Below are positions 1 through 11,693 of a stretch of 64,000 bases of DNA, piece after piece. The DNA is taken from positions 165,070,261 to 165,134,260 of the forward strand of contig CM045758.1 of NCBI GenBank assembly GCA_025200525.1. The letters are read 5' to 3'. Positions within the stretch are counted from its first letter, which is position 1; every line of letters begins with the position of its first letter. The notes below the pieces were generated by a model that saw nothing but the letters and a program-made list of their open reading frames with translations, had not been told where the DNA came from and searched no databases. This DNA is from Camellia lanceoleosa (taxonomy: Eukaryota; Streptophyta; Magnoliopsida; Ericales; Theaceae). Both the position numbers and the translations under genes were made by a program.

Positions 1-229
1 GTCTTCCATTTTACTTAATGAAATGTTACAATTATTCTTCATATTAATCGTTGTTTGCTTAATTCGCTTAAACAAAGCCACTAGTAAAAGTCCTCTTCAT
101 TGAGACTGAAAGAACTAAAACACAATCATCTGATAATTAGTTGGCAATTAATATTCTGTAAGGACTGATTGATCCTTGTTGACACGCTCAAAATTACAAT
201 AATAACCTTCGAAAGCCAAAAAGCCAACA
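1..229 (+). repeat. 5' LTR of the Tat element, 3' part only
   Basis: These bases align without gaps, apart from the last few, to 21679-21905 in the 3' LTR. The LTR ends with CA at 228-229 in this copy and with TA in the 3' copy. The missing upstream part, about 530 bp by comparison with the 3' copy, lies outside the window. Confidence 0.92.
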
Positions 230-237
230 TATATTTT

Positions 238-256
238 TGGCACGCCCTGTGGGACA
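238..256 (+). other. Primer binding site of the Tat element
   Basis: TGGCACGCCCTGTGGGAC starts eight bases after the 5' LTR. It has the form of PBSs seen in Tat/Ogre-type elements, where a tRNA 3' end primes minus-strand synthesis. I cannot name the tRNA with certainty. Confidence 0.7.
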
Positions 257-263
257 AATTAAA

Positions 264-1252
264 ATGGCTAGACGTAGGAGATAAGGAGAAAATGAACGCT
301 TGGAAGAAGGCGTGGAAAGAGAGGCAGAAATACCTAATCCAGAGGATAATGTGATAACACATCCTGTAAAAGTACTTGTTTTATCGGAACCTATGGTCGA
401 ATAGACCAGCACTTCGGAACAAGTACCACATGTTCAAAGTATTGAACGAGGCCAAGGAATTGAACCATCCACTGTTCCATCTACTCAGCCAATGAATCCA
501 TGGGAAGGCCTAGTAGATGGCATGGGACTGTAGTTAATGAACACAATGGAAAGATGGGCAACATCCTTTTTGGATCGAATGAATATTCATCAACCAACTA
601 ACGCAACGCACATAGAAGAAATTTCAAATGTCCCTCGACAAAGATTGGCTAGAGATAAACAGTCTATGCAGAGTAATGGACATACTAATGGTCAAACTAG
701 TAACCAAAACTATGAAAGACCATCACCTCAGTCTTGGTATGAGCCTCTTTCGAGGCCTAATGCCTCATTATGTAATAATGAAACCATGCAAGTTGGTGGA
801 TCTGGGCTAGTACAAGAAAATGGCATAAGGATGCTCCCAAATCCCATGTATGAAGCCATACCTGGCACAAGGGGGTTCACTAATCCTTTGTCCGAATTTG
901 TACCCGGAGGGTTGGAAGGGTTTCCTGCGACTGGAAGAGACACAACACCTGTTCCAGCACTTTTCACAAGTTTTTTCGCAGTACAAGCTCAGAGAGGTCA
1001 CCTATATCCACAACAGCAGCCAGTACCACAGGGACAACCAGTCCCAAATATACCGCCCTATGGACCAAGAGGACCTTATGTACAAGGTTATCCACCAAAT
1101 CCTGTGTTTGTTTCTCCAGTAGTGGTTCAACAAGCACAAAATATGGTTCCTAGGGACCAAATTGCTGATATTGTTAGAGAGATGTGTGGACCGATGGCTC
1201 GGGGGGTTCAAACTCTTGTGTACAGGAAACCATATCCAGAATGGGTAGATAG
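264..1252 (+). pseudogene. gag, N-terminal part (Tat element)
   Basis: The likely start is the ATG at 264, because the same frame leads into the open stretch beginning at 537. It is broken by in-frame stops near 282, 402 and 531. The readable part (537-1252) is low in complexity, rich in Gln, Pro and Asn, as expected of the variable N-terminal region of Tat gag. It ends with YPEWVD, the lead-in to the conserved gag core. There the frame is interrupted by the solo LTR at 1253 and resumes at 3865. Gag forms the particle that packages the element RNA. Confidence 0.8.
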
Positions 1253-1587
1253 TGTTATAACCCTGCCCGGTACTATGTTAATTAATCATGCTTATGTTTG
1301 TAATTATGTGCTTAATTCGAATTTGGGTGTTAATTGCATGATCATATGTGGTTTTGGCTTTTTATCTGTTCACCATAGGAAAATCTGTTGGAATTTGTGT
1401 TTTGAACTGAAAATTGAAGGCCTTATTGGCCACAGAAACCGAAATTGACTACGCCATTGTGGTTGGCGTAATTTTTATAGTCTACGGTGAAATTTAATTA
1501 GAAATTAGTTTGGATCAAAATAATTAGATTAAACTGATTGAATTGGGTATAATTAATTAGCCTTAATCAAGTCTAATTAGATGAGCC

Positions 1588-1596
1588 TATAAATAG
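1588..1596 (+). promoter_or_regulatory. TATA box of solo LTR 1
   Basis: CTATAAATA lies about 335 bp into the solo LTR and is followed by a GAGAGA-rich stretch at 1655-1685. This is the usual layout of a U3 promoter and R start. Confidence 0.6.
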
Positions 1597-2812
1597 GCCC
1601 TTATGCACTTAACTCACCATATGTTTGAGCTCACAATCTGAATTTGCTCTCTAGAGAGAGAGTGTGTCGATTCTAGAGAGAGAAAGATGGGGAATTGTGC
1701 ATTTTGACTCAAAGATTGTGGATTGGGAAGCTACACTTAAGAATTAACAAGAATTTGTGAAGATTGAAGCTTATAGGTGAATAATTGAGCAAAGACTTAT
1801 GAGTTAAGTTTGTAATATTGTGTATTCAAGTTAAAATGGAACCAAGAATGAGGATTTATGTTGAATTGAGTGAGTTTGAAGTTAAAATGCACATGCATAT
1901 AAGAAATTGCCTTGTAGGTGCATATTTGAATGCAAAGCATGCTAATCATGATGAAATTGAGATCAATGTGTGCATGCATGTAGCAATTTGTTATGAGTCC
2001 TCATGTTTGTGTATAAGATATGTTAAATGAGTTGAATTGGAAGTCAATTACGACATGCATCCATGGAAAATGGGACTATGGGACTCAACCACATGTTTTG
2101 AAGATGGGTTTGGCAAAGATTGTATGAGTATGAAATTGATCCATGGGAATTGAGCTTCAAAATGTTGTAATTTAGCATTTGTATCATGTTAGAAGGTTTG
2201 CATGTGAAGTATGAGTCATAATATGCAAGTTACATTAGTTTGAATGCAAGTTTGAAGCTCAAATTGGTTGCTGCAAAACCTAGAATTTGGCATGTCCGCT
2301 CGAGTGTGAAATGCTAGTTCCCAGAACTTTTGCAGACATGGACGTCCGCTCGAGCGGGGAGCCATGTAGTTTGACTTTTAGCTCGAGCGTAAAAATGAAG
2401 TAACCAGTACTTTTGTAGACCAAAGGGGTCCGCTTAAGTGGCGAAAGCTGCGCTCCAGCGGGAATCCCTGTTTCAGATATTTTGAAAAGTGGTTTTGTGA
2501 TTTGTTTTCCGTTCTCTTTCATTTCTAAGCACTCTTAGGCATGCATTGAGCATTGTGAATGAGTTGAAATGATAAGAAAGGAGCCTAAGAGGAATGTATA
2601 AATTAAGAACGGATTGAATAGTTTGTGACCTATATGTGTTATGTAATGTGTAGGGTCGAGCTCAAAGGCAAATCCATCGGCGAAACACTGTGAGTAATAT
2701 CTTAGTAAAGATATTTTCAAGTATGTTACTTTCCAAATGTTACTTTTGTATAAGCTCCATGATTTGTTTATTTGAAATATGAATGAGTATTCTATATGCC
2801 TAATTTGCATAA

Positions 2813-2840
2813 AGCCGTTTGCCGTTTGCCGTTTGCCGTT
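2813..2840 (+). repeat. 7-bp microsatellite (GCCGTTT)n
   Basis: About four copies of GCCGTTT sit just upstream of the 29-bp tandem array inside solo LTR 1. The same GGCCGT core occurs in the array units. Confidence 0.85.
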
Positions 2841-2857
2841 GATATGTTTGATATAAT

Positions 2858-3031
2858 GATTGGGCCAAAGGCCGTTGGACATGAATGAGTGGGCCTAAGG
2901 CCGTTGGACATGAATGATTGGGCCAAAGGCCGTCGGACATGAATGATTGGGCCAAAGGCCTTCGGACATGAATGATTAGGCCAAAGGTCGTCGGATATGA
3001 ATGATTGGGCCTAAGGCCGTTAGACATGAAT
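2858..3031 (+). repeat. 29-bp tandem repeat, six copies, in solo LTR 1
   Basis: Units start at 2858, 2887, 2916, 2945, 2974 and 3003, each exactly 29 bp, with consensus core GGGCCAAAGGCCGT followed by an ATGAAT spacer. From 3031 to about 3380 the core continues in at least nine looser copies with longer, irregular spacers (for example GGCCTGAGGCCGT and GGACCAAAGGTCGT), so the array decays from regular to irregular in one direction. Confidence 0.92.
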
Positions 3032-3864
3032 GCAAAGATGGGCTAGAGGCCGTTTGAATATGCCATTTGATATGTTGGAACACCATGATGAGCCAAAGGC
3101 CGTTTGAAAAAAAAGGATCATGATCATGAATATGAAATACGCATGGATATGAATATAAAGAGAATGGGCCTGAGGCCGTCTGATACGCCGATACGTTTGA
3201 ATTGGGCTTGAGGCTGTTTGATGTGTTCGAATTGGACCAAAGGTCGTTTTGAATAGAGAGTTGGTTGGACCAAAGGTCGTTTCGTATAGATGGACCCGAG
3301 GTCGTATTGTTTTATATAAGAATTGGACTTGAGGTCGTTTTACATATGGACATGATGTGTTAGACCTAAGGTCATTTTGCTTTGTTGAGGTTTGTAAATC
3401 TGGTGTGAATGAGAATAGTCGTTCAAATATGTACATTATAAGTATGATTCATTTATGAACGAATCTCATTTATTAACCTCTTTATTTTGATATTATTCAC
3501 TGGGCGTTAGCTCACTCTCATTTATATGTATGTAGGTGAGCAAAAAGACGTTCAACCCCAGCCTTAGTGGAATTTAAGAAAGGAATCCGAGTTTTGTGAA
3601 GTCAGCCCAGGCGTCTCATGCAAGAGGCTTTGTTTATGATCTTTTGTATTTCTTCTGCTATTTCTATTGGTCATGATAGACCGTTTATGTGTATAAGCTT
3701 TTGGTTTAGCTGACTATGTGTTTGAATGATCCTGGGTATACAAGATGTTAACTACTGATCTGATGGAGTATATTCTAATCTAATTTGAGGCCGTAGGTAA
3801 TCTCATGATTACTGGCCGGTTACGACCTTAATCTATAGGGGCGGGTTCGGGTCATGATAGATAG

Positions 3865-5016
3865 GGTATATAAATACCCAAGAGGGTTTAGGATACCAGA
3901 CTTTTCTCTTTTTTATGAGAATGAAAACCAATCAACAGTAGAGCATATTGCTAGGTTCGCTGCTCAATGTGGTGAATTTACCAATAATGATTACATGAAA
4001 TTAAGATTGTTCCCAAATTCTCTAACTGGGGCAGCTTTGTATGGTATATTAACCTTACACCTGGCTCTATCCAAACTTGGCAACAAATAGAAGAGGCATT
4101 TCATGCCCAATTCTTTTAAACGGAGCTAGAAGTTTCCATGGCAGACTTGGCAAGGTTATGTCAAAGGCTTGATGAGAAGGCTGCTCAGTTTATTGCCAGA
4201 TTCAAAAGAGCACGAAATAAATGTAGAATCATTTTACCAGAGCCTGAGTTCGTGAGATTGGCTTCAAATGGTTTAAAGTTTAGGCTTCGAAAGAAGTTTG
4301 ACTCAACTGAGTTTAGAAACTTAGTGGAACTAACCTATAAGTTGTCTAGGTATGAAGCATTACTAAAAGAAGAATAAGATCGAAGTAATGCATCATACAA
4401 GACGTATTATAGATATCCTAATTATGAGATTGATGTAGCAGAGATTGGAGGGAAAGAACCTTGTGAAGCATTAATTCATAAAGATACAACAATTGACCAG
4501 CAGTTTAAAAAGAAAGACCTTCATAGGAAATACTCTTTCGATTTAAGAAAGGAATATGACATTTTTGATCATTTGCTTGCGAAAAACTTCCTGAAGTTCC
4601 CAAAAGGAGTCAAAATTTCGTCTCCAAAGGAACTTAAAGGGAAAGTGTATTATAAATGGCATAATTCTTGGTCTCACTCAACTAAAAACTGTATTGTTTT
4701 TCGGGACAGGATTAAAGAACAGATTCGAAATGGGAGTCTAAAATTCCCAGCTAAAGCAGAAAAGGCTATGGGGATTGACACTAATCCATTCCCAGAAATT
4801 GGAGAAGCTGCAGCCAATGTTATTGTACTAGACTTCCAGAACTTATCCTTGAAGAAATTGAAAGAGGTCAATGTGCAAATGCATGTTGCTAGCCAAACCA
4901 CTGTCAAGAAAGATACTAGAAGTTCACCAAATGTTGGACAGGGCTTTGCAGACCAAAGGGAAGACTCTGATGAGGAGGCACTGGATGATGATTCTTTGGA
5001 GGCAATTGTCATGTAG
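3865..5016 (+). pseudogene. gag core and nucleocapsid region (Tat element)
   Basis: The frame left at 1252 resumes here with YKYPRGF, followed by the conserved Tat gag core: STVEHIARF, the Leu/Phe-rich NSLTGAALY region, a frameshift near 4060, then LARLCQRLDEKAAQFIARF. The C-terminal part (4573-5016) has a zinc-knuckle-like KWHNSWSHSTKNC stretch in which the first expected Cys is Tyr (YYKWH). A stop near 4119 and another at 4375-4377 break the frame. This is the Retrotrans_gag type of domain, which assembles the particle. Confidence 0.82.
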
Positions 5017-5019
5017 AGA

Positions 5020-6402
5020 ATGTGTCCCAGGTGCAGGTTGAGCTACAAGTGGTTGAAAGGGCTTTCAATTGATGGGAAACAATATTACAAGGATGTACAA
5101 AGGCGTTCTAAACCAACTAGTGCCTATAACAAAATGCCATATCCAATTGATCTTAGGCAACAGCCACTTATGGCTGGGTCAACAGTCACTAGAGTGCACT
5201 TCAAGGGCAAAAGACCTCTACGGGAGTCGAGACCACCTAACTATTACAGAATGGATGGCAATCATCTTGAAATGAGACCTGAAGTAGGCTCAAATTATGG
5301 GATCAAAGCCAGAGATTGGCCCCCTAGAACAGCCTTACACAGGATAGAAAGTGGCCACCTTCATGGAAGGCCTAAATTAGGCCCAAAACAAGGAGTCAGG
5401 GCCAAACAGTGGCCTTCACAGACAGCTTCGAAACTGGCTCCAAAGGAAGAAAGAGACAGTTCGACAATTGAGTTAGTGGATTCATGGATACCTGGGGTTC
5501 CAGATTGGCTTGTTATGCAGAACAAACCTAAGGAAATACCTACCAAAAGAAGTGTTGTTGGAGACTAGGGTAGGATGATCAAATCTTCCTTGGTGGCTCC
5601 AAATAATTGGGTGTTACTAAAGCATCCAAAAACAAAGGAACCAAACATGGTCCTAGTGATTTCTAGATCCCAAAGGAGGAAGATCCAGCGAAGGTATACT
5701 CAGTACCAGAAGGATCTGAAAGAAAGTGGAGAAAGCTTTTCATTAGTCCAGACAAAGGGCCAGACGGAAGGAAGAAAGAGTCTGAAGTTAGATCATGGTC
5801 CAAAATTGACTCTTCAAGACAAAATGAGTTGCAGTAGAGAACAATTGACCAAAGTTCATTTCGAACTAAAAGCCAAAGAAAGATCCAGTTTAGCAGGATT
5901 GGAAATAGCTTTGATGGAAAATGATAGTGAGACAGAGGAAGAAGTTGGTCTAGGCCAAAGGAAGGAGATGGTCGAGAAGGAAATGTTCGAAACTTTCATC
6001 GCTGAATAGACATTTTTGGTCAAAAAACCAGCAAAAAGAGACCATTCGAAGAAAGTTACTAGTATTGAAGTGCCAGAATGCAGTGTAGAAGATGCTTCTG
6101 AAGTAATTAAACAAGTTAGCCAGGAAGAGAAGCAAATACAGCCAGTCATCCAATTTGGCTCGTTTCCTCTAGTATTAGTGAATATGGTACATATACTACC
6201 ACATGAATTCCAAGCTGAAGATGAAAACCAAGAAGGTCAGGAGATTAACCCAATTCCAATTTCTAGTGAAGACTCACAAGTAAGTACGGTGCAAGATGAA
6301 TCCAAAGTGGCCATACCAATAGAAACTGGAGACGAAAGTGAGGAAGAAGTGAGTATTAACCTCTCATACCCTTTTGAATATCCCACGACATCTATGACAT
6401 AG
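5020..6402 (+). pseudogene. Spacer polyprotein between gag and protease (Tat element)
   Basis: Three successive open stretches (5020-5568, 5575-6009, 6016-6402) are separated only by single stops, so they once formed one frame. The product is hydrophilic, rich in Lys, Glu, Ser and Gln, with no domain I recognise. The 6016-6402 part is acidic (EDENQEGQE and DESEEEVSINL). It lies where Tat elements keep a long variable linker before the protease. Confidence 0.65.
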
Positions 6403-6446
6403 CATGTCAAACCCTTGTATATCAAGCCTTTTTCGATGGGATACAG

Positions 6447-6849
6447 ATGAACCGGGTATTGGTGGATAATGGGGCAGCAGTAAACCTGCTTTCGAAATCT
6501 TCTTTGAAGAAACTAGGAAAGAGAAACCCCAGATTAATCCCAACCAACACAACCATTGCTGGTTTTGCTGGAGACAAACAGATGGTTCAGGGCATTTTGC
6601 CCATCAACCTGAGTGTGGGAACCAGAGATTGCATGACGGCATTCTTCGTTATCGACAGTAATGCTAAGTATAATGCTCTACTTGGTAGGGATTGGATTCA
6701 CACCAACAAATGTGTGCCTTCCTCTCTATATCAAAAGATCATGATGGCTTTATGCAATGGAGAGACAGAGGAGATCAATGCAGACCCTCAATCCTTCATA
6801 GCTTGTACAGATTTTGCAAAGGCTAAATTGTACACTGAAGGAGTGGAAC
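6447..6849 (+). pseudogene. Retropepsin-like protease (Tat element)
   Basis: VLVDNGAAVNLL is the active-site region of a retroviral-type aspartic protease, with DNGA where D-S/T-G-A is usual. NALLGRDWIH is the conserved C-terminal motif of plant gypsy proteases. The frame is open to 6849, where solo LTR 2 enters, and continues at 10204 into the protease-RT linker. Its role is to cut the Gag-Pol polyprotein. The DNG in place of DSG/DTG may have reduced activity. Confidence 0.85.
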
Positions 6850-9800
6850 TGTAGCTCGGTTTTTTGCGCTCCCTTTCGGAAGAATGAAATAGCCCTTACA
6901 GTTCGGACTTCACTTGTGTGTTGGTTCTGATTCTGATTTCACAAGTGCAATATGAAACAGTGGAAAACACAAAAAGAGTCCAAATCTGGCAAATTCGTTT
7001 GGAAAATCGATGTTTGAATCAAATGCCAAAAATGAACTGCTTTGCCAAATATCAGAGTCGCCACCTAAATATTTATTTTTGGGAAATTTAGGAAACCCAT
7101 GACTCATGCCAAAGGCCATTAGTCCGTCGTTACCAAAGTGTCTTGATTCGGGAACTTAGGTATGAGAGGGGAAGGTCAATAATTGAACACCCCACTCACC
7201 CGATCAAAGATCGGCCTCTACTAATCATGATGTGATTTTTATGTACAATATATGCTCTTGTTCTATATGTAACATACTAGTATAGACTAATTTCACGAAA
7301 AGTTGGAACGTTTGATTCCATGTTTGTTTTAAAAAAAATGTTTTGAATATGTATCACTGAAAATGGTGATCTCATATATACATGAATCAAAGTATCCCAA
7401 TTCAAGTGATTAGTCTTCATCCACAGGCATTCAAACAGGTATATCAAGTAAGCATTTAGCCTCATGGTAGTATGTTTGATATGACAACAATCACACTTAT
7501 GCAATATGCTAAAGCATAAAAACTTACCTTATGTCCGAAGGCGAGTCAAAAGGAAGTAAATAGTTAGAAAAAATGCATGATCCTAATTAATGCGATATGG
7601 CTAATGCAACACATACAACATGCAAGTAATAAGCTCGGTTACTAGCATGGCATGCGAGTCAATTCAAGGCATGTGATAGAGCATATATTCAAGTAAAGAG
7701 TTTGAATTTGATATTTGAATAATATGATGAGCCGAACTTTTATGCATGCAAACGAATGGATGCAAATCATAGAAAATGCTAATTAAACATGATGTCCCTA
7801 ATCTAACCATCATAAGCAGTGAAATAAAAGGGAGAAAGAATGGTGGTTGGAAGACATACAACTTATTACATATTTGTCCTCGTGAAGGAGGGTCTGAATG
7901 TCCAAATGTCCGAATAAATAATTATTACAAAACCGAATGAATAATAAATGAAAGGGGCTGTCTAATTTATTACAAGAATTGATGTAAGGCAAGCCTTGAC
8001 ACAATAAACTCGGTATAACGTCTGACCGAATTCAATTAATCATATTGATTCTTTATGTCGGTTGTAATCCAATTTTAACCAATTTTATTAGCCTTTTTTA
8101 TTACCTTTCCATTTATTTATCTTTTTTCCTGTTTGTGCAAAAGTGATATTTACGTCCACTAAGTCCAAAATGCAAAAAAGAGAAACAAGCATCAACTTAA
8201 CCCGAGAAAATTTTATTCAGGGGAAATTACAAAGGAAGAGTCAAACTTATTTACAAGCGATAAGGGATTCCAAGTCAAACCCAAGATGTGCAACAAGGAC
8301 TAGTCAAACTCAAAAGAGTGATAATGACTTAGAAAAACCCAAACTTGAGTGATAATAACTTGAAATCCAAACTTGATAATAAGTGATAATGACATTTTCC
8401 TTGGTGATTTCCAAGAGTCAATTATTCCCTTAAAAGTAAACACACTGATGAATAAAGAGAAATGAAAAATAAAAGATTGTGCTTTAGTATAAGAACATGT
8501 ATATATTTGGGGTAGTGAACCTCCAAGGAATTTAAGCCGTTAAGTATAAAACGTTTTATGCTTTTGGTGGTAAATCCCCTAAGAGATTAAATCAATAAGC
8601 ATAGAACGTTGTATATTTTTGGTAATGAACCTCTTAAGCATAAAACGTTTTATGCCATTGATAATGAATCTCCAAAGAGATTAAATCAATAAGTATAGAG
8701 CGTTTTATACCTTTGGTAATGAATCTCCTAAATATAAAACGTTTTATGCCGTTGATAATGAATCTCCAAAGAGATTAAACCATTAAGCATAGAGCATTTT
8801 ATACTTTTGGTAATGAACTTCCTAAATATAAAACGTTTTATGCCTTTGGTAGTGAATCTCCAAAGAGATTAAACTATTAAGCATAGAGCGTTTTATACTT
8901 TTGGTAAGGAACCTCTAAAGAGATTAAGCCATTAAGTATGGAAGAGTTCCTTTCTTATACTTGAATCACAATCTTAATTTTTTACAACTTTTTAATCGAA
9001 ATAAGCAAAAAATGGAGGGAGGTTGTAGAGATGATTATGCGAAATTGATTAATTGGTTAGTACAAACAAACTTGATATTTAAAACATAAATCATTGAAAT
9101 AAATTAAACAGCTCCCTAAATAGCATATAATAGTGCTGAAATTAAGCTATAGAAAGCGAGCAAAATTAATAGCCGGAGATACTATTCACCGTCGGAGTTA
9201 CTATTCATCGTCGGGGTTACTATTCACTGCCAGAGGTTAATTATTTAAAATAATAAATTACAACAGTTTATATACAATATTTAAATTACAGCAGATATGT
9301 GGGTGGTACAGCCATCCCATTAAAGCGATAAAAAAATAGTTATGAAAAGAAGTACATGAAGTATTTAAACAAATTATATCACATTTTTAAATTAAATAAA
9401 AATTTGCGAAAACTCACCTTTTGGGGAAATGATGAATTTTCTGAGTCACAAACTTTCTTTTGATTACTCTCAAGTCTATGGAATGTGTTCTCAATTCTCA
9501 GTCCAAAATTTGGAATTACAACTTTAGTGGTTGTTTTTTGAATGGTGTAGTGATGAAATGAAAATAAAAATATCAAAGAAAATATTTTATTTTCCCTCCT
9601 CTCTCTTTTTTCTCTTCAGACTCTTTCTCTCCCCCTCTTTTTTTCTCCTTCTGCTGAGCCTTTCTCTCACTTTTCCTTCCGAATCCCCCCCTCTCTGCTA
9701 GCCTTGATTGCCATTGCCTTATATAGGCATAATCGTATAATACTAAGAATAATAATAATAATAATAATAATATATATGTACGCTTGGTTGATTTGAATGT

Positions 9801-10198
9801 CGGCATGCCGACATCAAATTGTTTTTGTTTACTATTTTTATTTTATAATATAATATAATTATAATAATATATAAAATATATAATTTATACCAAAATACTA
9901 AACATATAATATAATAATTTTAAACACATAATATAATTTGTTTTATTATTTTCTTTTATATAAAATACACCAAAAATATGAACAAACGCATAAAATTATA
10001 AAAAATTACAAAACTACTAAATTAATGAAATATTCAGTATTTTAAAATAATTTGGCCATAATGGTGAAGGTTAGGATTAAAGTTCAAATTCCATCTCTTT
10101 TACTGAGAATTCTGCGAGAAACACATTCTAATTGTCATCATCGGGTAATCAAAAGAAAGCGCCCAAGTCTTAGGGCCGGTCAAAATGGGGTGTCTACA
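6850..10198 (-). mobile_element. Solo LTR 2 between protease and RT
   Basis: A 3349-bp insertion begins TGTAG and ends GGTGTCTACA. It is flanked by an exact 5-bp duplication, GGAAC (6845-6849 and 10199-10203). No reading frame of note lies inside. On the minus strand a TATA box (CCTATATAAGGC, near 9719-9730) is followed by a purine-rich leader, so I read the LTR as inserted in minus orientation, beginning TGTAGACACCCC. A compound tandem repeat occupies about 8515-8950. An AT-rich block lies at 9745-10040. The family is not identified. Confidence 0.87.
8515..8950. repeat. Compound tandem repeat, about 94-bp unit, in solo LTR 2
   Basis: Two related sub-units alternate. A 55-bp type carries GAATCTCCAAAGAGATTAAA and a 39-bp type carries AATATAAAACGTTTTATGCC. 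Both contain the short palindromic stretch around ACGTTTTAT or GCGTTTTAT. About four to five pairs are visible with growing divergence toward the ends. Confidence 0.8.
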
Positions 10199-10203
10199 GG
10201 AAC

Positions 10204-10737
10204 CACTCAGTGTACTGAGGAAACCTGATGGATCAGCTGAAGTGACGGCTAATGAGGAATTAGCACACCTGAAGCACTTAGTCCAAGAAAGTGCTGATGA
10301 AGAGTTTGTCGCCAAAGATGACAATGATGCCTGGTTGTAGGCAAAAAGATGGAACCTAGGAGGCCAGATCTTTAGCTTTAATTAAGTTCTCAGTATTGTA
10401 CATAAAATCAATAGTCCAAAAGATGCAAAATGAAGAGAAAGAAGCCATGGCAATTGGCTGTAAGCAAGAGCAGCAACAGGTTAGGGTTTTGGCCTTGGAT
10501 AAATACTGTGCATTAGACATTGAAACAAAAGTCCAGGAGATACAGGAAGAAGAAGCCTTGTGGATAGACTTTGTCTATGAAGAGGAGGGCAAAGATGTTG
10601 AATCACAGAAACTGGAAGCAAGACAAAGCAAGGAGATTGCTTCGAAGATAGAAGAAATAAAAAAAGAAGCATCAGTGAGTCCTCAGATGCAAGACCCTTT
10701 GGAAAAAGTAAACTTAGGGGAAGGTTCTATACAGTAG
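10204..10737 (+). pseudogene. Protease-RT linker (Tat element)
   Basis: Past the solo LTR the frame continues with LSVLRKPDG and a stop near 10340, then an open stretch 10396-10737. The predicted product is charged and rich in Glu, Lys and Gln. It matches the variable linker expected before RT. No domain is recognised. Confidence 0.65.
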
Positions 10738-10782
10738 CCCACCTATATAAGTGCTTGGTTGAATGCTCTTGACAGGGACTAG

Positions 10783-11693
10783 TTGTTGGTGGTCTTGAAG
10801 AGATATAAAGGTTGTTTTGCATGGTCTTATAATGAACTACCAGGATTGGATAGGTCATTAGTAGAACATAGGCTCCCTATGAGGCCTAATTTCAAGCCAT
10901 ATAAGCAAAAACCAAGAAGGATGAGTCCTAAAGTGATTCAGAAGGTCAAGGAGGAAATTCTTAGGCTCCTCAAGGCAGGCTTTATTAGGACAGCCAGGTA
11001 TGTTGAATAGCTATCCAATATTGTGCCTGTAGTTAAAAAGAATGGTAAAATGAGGGTATGCATCGATTTCAAAAACTTGAATTTAGCAACTCCAAAAGAT
11101 GAGTATCCTATGCCCATAGTAGATTTATTAGTGGACAGTTCAGCAGGGCACAAAATTTTATCAATGATGGATGGGCACTCTGGTTATAACCAAATCTGCA
11201 TTGCAGAAGATGATATCCACAAGACAACATTCAGATGTCCTGGGAAAATTGGCACCTTCGAATGGGTTAAATACCATTTGGCCTGAAGAATACTGGGGCT
11301 ACATATCAAAGGGCTATGAATACTATGTTTCATGATCTCATTGGAGGATATTTAGAGTGTTACATTGATGATATTGTAGTAAAGTCCAAATCCATGGAGG
11401 AACATTTGTTTCACTTGGAAGCAGCTTTTGAAAGAATGAGAAAGTTCAAGTTGAAACTTAATCCTCTCAAATATGCTTTTGGCGTATCAGTTGGAAACTT
11501 CTTGGGCTATGTAGTACACAAGAAGGGAATACAGATTGATCAGAACAAAGCCAAAGCTATCATTGAAGCCAGGCCTCCATCAAGTAAAAAAAATTACAAA
11601 AATTTCTTGGACAGGTTAATTTTCTTCGAAGATTCATTTCTAATACTGCAAGGAAAACTAAAGTATTTTCTTCCTTATTAAGACTAAAAAAAT
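10783..11693 (+). pseudogene. Reverse transcriptase (Tat element)
   Basis: RT motifs appear in order: YKGCFAWSYNELPGLD, PVVKKNGKMRVCIDFKNLN, YPMPIVDLLVD, then FEWV, and YIDDIVVKS with the catalytic YxDD. The C-terminal part includes FLGYVVHKKGIQ. A TAG at 11008 stands where Trp is expected, and a frameshift near 11265-11290 disrupts the PFGLKN region. Downstream, the frame shifts near 11590 and ends at the solo LTR that enters at 11694. The enzyme copies element RNA into DNA in the particle. Confidence 0.9.

Larger units (their letters stand above)
1253..3859 (+). mobile_element. Solo LTR 1, chromovirus (Tekay/Del) type, in gag
   Basis: A 2607-bp insertion begins TGTTATAACCC and ends GGGTCATGATA. 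These ends are near inverted repeats if one C-to-T change turned TGACA into TGATA. It is flanked by an exact 5-bp duplication, GATAG (1248-1252 and 3860-3864). There is no coding capacity inside. A TATA box (CTATAAATA, 1588-1596) lies in a typical U3/R position. Several CGCTCGAGCG-like motifs (2290-2465) and a tandem repeat block (2858-3380) fill the rest. The great length, terminal TGTNAYAACCC form and CGCTCGAGCG motifs suggest the Tekay/Del group. The family call is inference; the solo-LTR structure is seen directly. Confidence 0.9.

Noticed and set aside
126..412. Overlapping short frames on both strands near the 5' LTR end
   Set aside because: They overlap the LTR, PBS and gag start, and none shows a recognisable protein.
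2858..3380. Possible CRISPR-like array (29-bp repeats)
   Set aside because: Repeats abut directly without unique spacers and lie in a plant LTR; this is a tandem repeat.
2280..3436. Minus-strand open frames rich in Pro, His and Arg inside solo LTR 1
   Set aside because: They are produced by the tandem repeats (unit lengths keep a frame partly open) and have no protein-like features.
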